A stretch of 64,000 nt of DNA from Clostridia bacterium (GTDB taxonomy: Bacteria; Bacillota; Clostridia; Oscillospirales; Acutalibacteraceae), in assembly GCA_017516745.1 (NCBI GenBank), contig JAFXBF010000014.1:124001-188000 (forward strand). Reading direction: 5' to 3'. Each line of letters begins with the position of its first letter. The first letter of the stretch is position 1. Below the pieces are notes generated by a model, which had not been told where the DNA came from, did no database searches, and saw only the letters and a program-made list of their open reading frames with translations. Shown here piece by piece: positions 60,201-64,000 of this stretch. The translations under genes were made by a program, and so were the position numbers.

Positions 60201-60304
60201 ACGGCCCCAATGCGTGGAGAAAGACAGAAACACGCTGGTGCTATGAATACAACATCCGCAAGAGCGGCATTACCGCAACACCCATGCTTGTTAAGTATGA
60301 GTAA
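57239..60304 (+). CDS. GH106-like glycoside hydrolase (alpha-L-rhamnosidase type)
   Basis: A 1021-residue protein without a signal peptide. The N-terminal block TPFWAWNCELNQELLDKEIGYMQDMGFGGFHMH opens a TIM barrel of the GH106/large rhamnosidase-like type. Later acidic positions such as AIFTDEPQV and MLSELYGVTGWDFTF fit active-site strands. A glutamine amidotransferase-like Rossmann segment (VPNLLTIRSSTLKFLERF) and C-terminal galactose-binding-like beta domains follow. Rhamnosidases cleave terminal L-rhamnose from plant glycans, so it pairs logically with GH127. Specificity is inferred. ACAGGAGG ribosome binding site. Confidence 0.82.
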   Translation: MLYKKNSKPLTAELFANPTSEYRATPFWAWNCELNQELLDKEIGYMQDMGFGGFHMHVRVGMSTEYLSDAFMDLIKGSVETAKDKKMLAWLYDEDKWPSGFAGGLVTKKKENRAKYLLFTRKGYGAGTGSSNDSSARAVREENGYLLARYTVKLDKNGCLESYRRLADDEECADCWYAYCETQGESDWFNLQSYVDTLSPEAMNEFINITHERYKECIGGDFGEAVPAIFTDEPQVTRKKMFGKAIGDRDAFLPYTTDFADTYKEMYGEELFDKLPELFWELPDGKVSVTRYHYHDHVAERFAVAFADNIGSWCEKNGIMLTGHMMEESSLEAQNAAVGDCMRSYRGFQLPGIDMLCDWREFTTAKQCQSAVHQYGREGMLSELYGVTGWDFTFRGHKLQGDWQAALGVSVRVPHLYWVSMKGEAKRDYPACIGHQSPWYKEYPYIEDHFARVNAAITRGRPVVRVGVIHPIESYWLRFGPEEQTAAIRDEMNEQFMQLADWLLFNLIDFNYICEANLPAQADGTRVGQMQYDTIIVPNLLTIRSSTLKFLERFKANGGKVIFAGSQPGYVDALESDEAKKFAADSTVIGWSKGQLLNALEPNREIDLRDDGGERTRNHMYQLRDENGTRWLFVAPVDHTDDYYACYSEDFTLILKGEYAPELWNTMDGSVKPLAAEYKYGNTYIDFELYPQDSLLLKLVPGKSDIAPEKKKERTVVGLLPERGEIELAEPNVVVLDMPEYSLNGGEWRKNEEILRICDTLKAELKMENAIAGGAQPWLFGVEKETETVDLKYTVYSDVEVDCVSFALEDMDKSTLTFNGKAVDMVSTGKYVDDSIDIVKLGKLEKGENVIVLSRSFGKVSTLESCFLLGDFGVELKGRSIKVTEPVRELEFGDWTRQGLPFYGGNVTYKLKVQGGDDNLSVMIPHFSQPVCTVSVDGKRMGTIALSPYSAPLGKLGEGEHTVEITAFGNRYNTFGALHMYDDAARWYGPNAWRKTETRWCYEYNIRKSGITATPMLVKYE

Positions 60305-60318
60305 CATATAATATTTAT

Positions 60319-60371
60319 CGCCCATATCTGATAGGGAAAATTTCCTTTGTCAGATATGGGCGAAGTTTTTA
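60319..60371. terminator. bidirectional intrinsic terminator
   Basis: CGCCCATATCTGA (60319-60331) and TCAGATATGGGCG (60350-60362) form a perfect 13-base-pair stem with an 18-base loop, then AAGTTTTTATT. It lies between convergent GH106-like and rpiB genes. Confidence 0.88.
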
Positions 60372-60797
60372 TTAATCTAACATATTCACTCTGTCAAGGT
60401 GTCTGCCGCCTTCAAATTCTGCGCCCAGCCACGCATCGACAATCATTTTTGCAAGCTCAATTCCGATTACCCTTGCACCCATTGCAAGAATGTTGGTGTT
60501 ATTGTGCTGCTTTGAAAGCATTGCCGAATACGGCTCGCTGCACACAACGGCACGGATACCCCAGGTCTTGTTTGCGGCAATCGAAATGCCGACGCCCGTA
60601 CCGCACACAAGTATTCCGCAGTCAGCCTCGCCGCCTATTACCGCCTTTGCAACAGCCTTACCGTAAACGGGATAATCCGTTCTTTCCTCGCTGTGTGCGC
60701 CGAGGTCTGTCACCGTGTGACCCTTGCTTTCAAGATATGCCTTGAGTTCATTTTTCATTGCATATCCAACGTGGTCGCTGCCCAAAGCTATTGTCAT
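60372..60797 (-). CDS. rpiB: ribose-5-phosphate isomerase B
   Basis: A 141-residue RpiB/LacAB-family isomerase. It has ALGSDHVGYAMKNELKAYL, GILVCGTGVGISIAANK with the catalytic Cys, and CSEPYSAMLSKQHNNTNILAMG. RpiB interconverts ribulose and ribose 5-phosphate and also allose 6-phosphate to allulose 6-phosphate. In this operon the allose 6-phosphate role fits best. Its start overlaps the binding-protein gene by 4 bases. Last gene of the allose operon. Confidence 0.95.
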   Translation of the reverse strand: MTIALGSDHVGYAMKNELKAYLESKGHTVTDLGAHSEERTDYPVYGKAVAKAVIGGEADCGILVCGTGVGISIAANKTWGIRAVVCSEPYSAMLSKQHNNTNILAMGARVIGIELAKMIVDAWLGAEFEGGRHLDRVNMLD

Positions 60798-61807
60798 TTT
60801 ACGTTTTCCTTTGTGACGATATATGAGTCAACGGGAATTGTCTGCGGAGTTTTGTTCGGGTCAAAGCCGGGCTTGTCCTTTACGGCTTCAACCATTTTTC
60901 TCAGTGATGTTGCACCGATTTCGGCAGGGTCCTGTGCAACTGTTGCGGAAAGCTGACCAGCACGGATTGATTCGAGCGCTTCTGCCGAGCCGTCTGTGCC
61001 GACAACGATAATTTCGCCGAGCTTATCTGCGTTGATAACCGCCTGAAGTGCGCCGAGTGCCATAGTGTCATTGCAGCAGTAAATTGCTTCAAGGTCGGGA
61101 TACATCTGGATATATCCCGTTGCAACGTCAAGAGCCTTCTGTCTGTCCCAGTCGGCAGGCTGTGAGGCAACAAGGTCAATGTCGTCTGCCTTTTCAAAGG
61201 CTTGCGTTGCGCCCTGCTTTCTGCTTTCACCCGAAGCGTTACCTGCCTTGCCCTCGATGATTGCAACGTCACCGCCGTCTTCACCGAGCTGGTTTATGAT
61301 AAACTGTGCGCCCTTTTCGCCGACTGCAACGTTATCCGTTGTCGCAAAGCCGATTACGCTGCCGCCTGCGTTGCCGAGTGACTGAATATCAATTTTTTCA
61401 TCGATATTCATAACGTAAATTCCCTTTTCGTTTGCCTGCACAATGCCGTTGATAAGGTTTGTGGGGGAAAGGGGAGCGACACCGATTGACTTGTAGCCCT
61501 TTGTCAGGCAGTTTTCAAGAATGGTGAGCTGACCTGCGGTGTCCTCTTCATTCTGTGCGGCAAAGATGTCAACCGTAATGCCCAGCTTCTTGGCTTCGTC
61601 CTCAATACCCTTTTTCATCGTTGCCCAGAAGTCGTTTGAAAGGGTTTTGAGAATTACTGCGTATTCAGCCTTGCCTGAGCCGACCTCCGATACGCCGTCG
61701 GCGTTGGGGTTGGTCTTGTCGGAATCGTCGCTGCCGCCGCAGGCGGAAAGTACAACCGCAAGCAGGGCAACGCAAAGAGCGAGTGCCGTAAGTTTTCTGA
61801 TTTTCAT
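60794..61807 (-). CDS. alsB: sugar ABC transporter substrate-binding lipoprotein (D-allose type)
   Basis: A 337-residue periplasmic-binding-protein-type lipoprotein (lipobox LSAC, Cys23). The fold class is the ribose/allose RbsB family: EYAVILKTLSNDFWATMKKGIEDEAKKLG, LTKGYKSIGVAPLSPTNLI and AIYCCNDTMALGALQAV. Context (alsC permease, alsE, alsK, rpiB) supports D-allose as ligand. Overlaps the kinase gene by 4 bases. Confidence 0.88.
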   Translation of the reverse strand: MKIRKLTALALCVALLAVVLSACGGSDDSDKTNPNADGVSEVGSGKAEYAVILKTLSNDFWATMKKGIEDEAKKLGITVDIFAAQNEEDTAGQLTILENCLTKGYKSIGVAPLSPTNLINGIVQANEKGIYVMNIDEKIDIQSLGNAGGSVIGFATTDNVAVGEKGAQFIINQLGEDGGDVAIIEGKAGNASGESRKQGATQAFEKADDIDLVASQPADWDRQKALDVATGYIQMYPDLEAIYCCNDTMALGALQAVINADKLGEIIVVGTDGSAEALESIRAGQLSATVAQDPAEIGATSLRKMVEAVKDKPGFDPNKTPQTIPVDSYIVTKENVK

Positions 61808-62721
61808 TTGGTTTTACCTCGTTTCATAATTTGTTTTTGTGCAAATATTCCGCTGCCGAAAACGCCGCTTTTCTGGTCGTGGCGTGTAAACAGCAGGCGA
61901 AGGCTCTTTTCGGGATACGGTTTGCGTGCGTAAAAATGCACCGCATCAAAAAGTATCTCCTTGGGGAAACATTCCATATCAATAACACCGCCTCCGATTA
62001 TGCAAACATCGGGGTCGAGAATATTGATTTCGGTTGCAATCGGCACGGCAAGGTTTTGCACGAATGTTTTGAGTATTGGCTCGTTGCCGTGCGCTTTAAA
62101 CACCTGTTTTATATCTGTTTCGGGAAAGTGCTTTTCGGCAAGGGCTTCAAGTGCCTTACCCGAGCAGACGGTTTCAACACAGCCCGTGTTGCCGCAGGTG
62201 CATTTAAGGTTGTTTCCGAGTATAGGAATGTGTCCCAATTCGCCTGCCGCACCGTTGCTGCCCGTGTAGAATTTGCCGTTCAGAAAAACCGAATTTCCGA
62301 AGCCTGTTCCCACATAAAAACCGAGCACATTTTCTTCGTTTATTATCCCCAGCTTTTCCATATCGTTTTGCAGAAGAAAATTTACATCTCTTTCAATAAA
62401 AACGGGAATGCCGAGAATTTTTTCAAGCTCGTCTTTTAGCTTCAAATTGTCAAAGCCTTTTAAGTTAGGGGTAGAAAGCACGGTGCTTCTGCGCTTGTCA
62501 ATCAGTGACGGCAGACCGACCGCAACCGCCGAAATCCGCTCTGTAAAGCCGTTTTTGGCTATGTGGGCGCTGATTTCTCCTGCGAGGTTTTTCGATGCGT
62601 TCTCGTGAAGAACAGAACTCGGTTTTCGGTCAAACGAAATTATTTCTCCTGTCTGCGATACAATTCCGAGCCGAAAATTTGTGCCGCCTATGTCTGCACC
62701 GAGGGTGTAAAGCGAAGACAA
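61804..62721 (-). CDS. alsK: ROK family sugar kinase (D-allose kinase)
   Basis: A 305-residue ROK kinase: LGADIGGTNFRLGIV for phosphate binding, GTGFGNSVFLNGKFYTGSNGAAGELGHIPI and the zinc motif CTCGNTGCVE. It phosphorylates allose at C6. The specificity is assigned from the operon. Starts 12 bases after alsE. Confidence 0.88.
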   Translation of the reverse strand: MSSLYTLGADIGGTNFRLGIVSQTGEIISFDRKPSSVLHENASKNLAGEISAHIAKNGFTERISAVAVGLPSLIDKRRSTVLSTPNLKGFDNLKLKDELEKILGIPVFIERDVNFLLQNDMEKLGIINEENVLGFYVGTGFGNSVFLNGKFYTGSNGAAGELGHIPILGNNLKCTCGNTGCVETVCSGKALEALAEKHFPETDIKQVFKAHGNEPILKTFVQNLAVPIATEINILDPDVCIIGGGVIDMECFPKEILFDAVHFYARKPYPEKSLRLLFTRHDQKSGVFGSGIFAQKQIMKRGKTK

Positions 62722-62733
62722 ATTTATCCCTCC

Positions 62734-63408
62734 TCAAGCCGTGCAGTTTTTAAAAATTTCTTCCATTTTTCCCCACGCTTTTTTCAGGTCATTATCCAGC
62801 GAAAACAGCCCCGAAGTACCAACCACAAAGCACTCCGTACCTGCCTTGTAAAGCTTGCCGAAGGTGCGCTCGTTGCACGAGCCGTCAACCTCGATAATAT
62901 ACCTGTAGCCGTTTTCTTCCTTCAGCCTTTTTGCCTTCTCGATTTTGTCAAGCATGCCCGCAATAAAAGGCTGTCCCGCAAAGCCGGGGTCAACGGTCAT
63001 TATTGTAATTTTGTCAAGCAGGTGCAGGTAATACCGTGCACTGTCAAGCGGTGTCGCAGGGCTGAAAACCGCACCGACCCGACAGCCTGTATCTTTTATT
63101 GCTTTTATAATTCTGAAAGCATAGTTACTGACCGCCTCTGCGTGAAAGCAGATTATATCCGCACCTGCATTTTTAAGCGGCTGAATATAATCCTGCGGAT
63201 TTGTGACCATCAGGTGACAGTCAAGCGGCTTGTCCGCAACCCTTTTAAACGCTTCAACAAAGCAGGGGGAGAGTGTTATATTCGGCACAAAGTGGCCGTC
63301 CATAATGTCGATGTGATAAAAGTCACAGCGGCTGTTGAGAATTTCTGCCTGGCTTTTTATATCCAGAAAATCCATACACATAAGTGAAGGGCTGAACATT
63401 GGTTTCAT
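62734..63408 (-). CDS. alsE: D-allulose-6-phosphate 3-epimerase
   Basis: A 224-residue TIM-barrel epimerase of the ribulose-phosphate 3-epimerase superfamily. It has SPSLMCMDFLDIKSQAEIL, DFYHIDIMDGHFVPNITLS, DCHLMVTNPQDYI and MTVDPGFAGQPFI. It differs from housekeeping Rpe in being next to the allose kinase and RpiB, where AlsE converts allulose 6-phosphate to fructose 6-phosphate. Starts 12 bases after the permease stop. Confidence 0.87.
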   Translation of the reverse strand: MKPMFSPSLMCMDFLDIKSQAEILNSRCDFYHIDIMDGHFVPNITLSPCFVEAFKRVADKPLDCHLMVTNPQDYIQPLKNAGADIICFHAEAVSNYAFRIIKAIKDTGCRVGAVFSPATPLDSARYYLHLLDKITIMTVDPGFAGQPFIAGMLDKIEKAKRLKEENGYRYIIEVDGSCNERTFGKLYKAGTECFVVGTSGLFSLDNDLKKAWGKMEEIFKNCTA

Positions 63409-63420
63409 TTTTGCTGCCTC

Positions 63421-64000
63421 CTATTTTCTGCCTGCCACAAAGCGGTCAAGCGTTACCGAGCCGATAATCAACGCACCCATTACAACCTGTTGAAGTGTAC
63501 TGGAAACGGAAAGCAGATTCATACCGAAGTTGATAACACCGATTATAAGTCCGCCCATTACAACGCCGAAAATTTTACCCTTGCCGCCGAAAAAGCTCGT
63601 GCCGCCGATGATGGCTGCGGCAATTGCATAGGTTTCAAAGCCCGTTGCCGCCGCAGGCTCTGCCGAGCCGACACGGCCAAGCAGTACAACGCCTGCAATG
63701 CCTGCGCATATACCCGAAATCACAAACACAATCAGCGTGTGAAGCTTGATGTTGATGCCAGAATACCAGGCGCTTTCCCTGTTGCCGCCAAGGGCGTAAA
63801 TGTTTCGGCCGAGCTTCGTCTGTTTTGTGAGAAACGCCAGTATAAGTGCCACGGCAATTGCTATGATTGCCGCCACGGGTACGTAAAAAATACGCTGTGC
63901 CATAAACCTTGAAAAGCTCGCAGGGAAGCCGAAAACGGCACTTGAATCTGAAATGATGAGCGTGACACCACGGAAAATTGCCTGCGTGCCCAGTGTTATT
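63421..64000 (-). CDS. alsC: sugar ABC transporter permease (D-allose type), N-terminal part outside the window
   Basis: The visible 192 residues are the C-terminal part of an RbsC/AlsC-family permease with segments VAAIIAIAVALILAFLTKQTKLGRNIYALGGN, LIVFVISGICAGIAGVVLLGR and AAAIIGGTSFFGGKGKIFGVVMGGL. The frame stays open past an internal ATG at 63903 to the last base, with TLGTQAIFRGVTLII matching the family upstream, so the gene continues beyond the window. First visible gene of the allose operon. Confidence 0.92.
   Translation of the reverse strand, partial: ITLGTQAIFRGVTLIISDSSAVFGFPASFSRFMAQRIFYVPVAAIIAIAVALILAFLTKQTKLGRNIYALGGNRESAWYSGINIKLHTLIVFVISGICAGIAGVVLLGRVGSAEPAAATGFETYAIAAAIIGGTSFFGGKGKIFGVVMGGLIIGVINFGMNLLSVSSTLQQVVMGALIIGSVTLDRFVAGRK

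Overview
The window comes from a low-to-mid GC Gram-positive anaerobe, most likely an uncultured gut member of the Oscillospiraceae/Ruminococcaceae (class Clostridia). The signs are a DUF4364 gene, an Asp23-FakA-RecG cluster, YmdB, lipoproteins with Firmicutes-type lipoboxes, strong AGGAGG ribosome binding sites, a dockerin-bearing protease, a sensory-type [FeFe] hydrogenase and many glycan-use genes. No rRNA, CRISPR array, prophage or transposase was seen.

Layout. 1-3.4 kb: RecD2 C-terminus (cut by the window edge), DUF4364, ribulokinase. 3.6-13.4 kb: a tight minus-strand run from a strong promoter at 13.4 kb (S8 protease with dockerin, YmdB, peptide-type solute-binding lipoprotein, Asp23, FakA, RecG). 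13.8-18.4 kb: a plus-strand metabolic block (BaiCD/FldZ-like flavin reductase, two-subunit aconitase X) with two unannotated micropeptide genes. 18.5-25.6 kb: COG2509 flavoprotein, GT4 glycosyltransferase, a MITE-like element, a two-component system and a small exported protein. 25.7-26.7 kb: a C39-like protein and a dCMP deaminase. 26.9-32.9 kb: a six-gene minus-strand operon combining two tandem-SCP2 proteins, a class III aminotransferase, a split transketolase and an SDR/epimerase. I recognise no described pathway with this composition, and it is the best candidate for an undescribed metabolic system. 33-41.4 kb: accessory genes: ECF S component, HEPN/MNT pair, secreted sialate-esterase-like protein, two GNATs, a type I toxin-antitoxin-like locus, tRNA-Thr(CGT), cyclophilin, RelB/YafQ. 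41.5-45.7 kb: a glycosidase-like gene and the feoA-feoB-FeoB-associated iron locus with three palindromic repressor boxes. 45.8-50 kb: sensory [FeFe]-hydrogenase cluster with DRTGG, RsbW-like and PHP proteins. 50-54 kb: orphan ZnuB-type permease, type 4 uracil-DNA glycosylase, RecF, acyltransferase-like protein. 54.3-60.3 kb: GH127, GT2 and a divergent GH106-like enzyme. 60.4-64 kb: a D-allose operon (alsC, alsE, alsK, alsB, rpiB) running off the end.

Two themes go beyond ordinary gene content. First, small-RNA structure: at 38.3-38.6 kb a 24-residue hydrophobic peptide gene faces a convergent antisense RNA, both with perfect TTGACA-17-TATAAT promoters. A second copy of only the antisense RNA, with equally perfect promoter and terminator, sits alone between araB and recG at 3.46-3.59 kb. 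Second, several intergenic gaps hold mosaic palindromic repeats whose arms recur while their cores are exchanged, plus a 276-bp element with 27-bp terminal inverted repeats flanked by TA. All functional calls are read from the sequence by eye; no database search was run.
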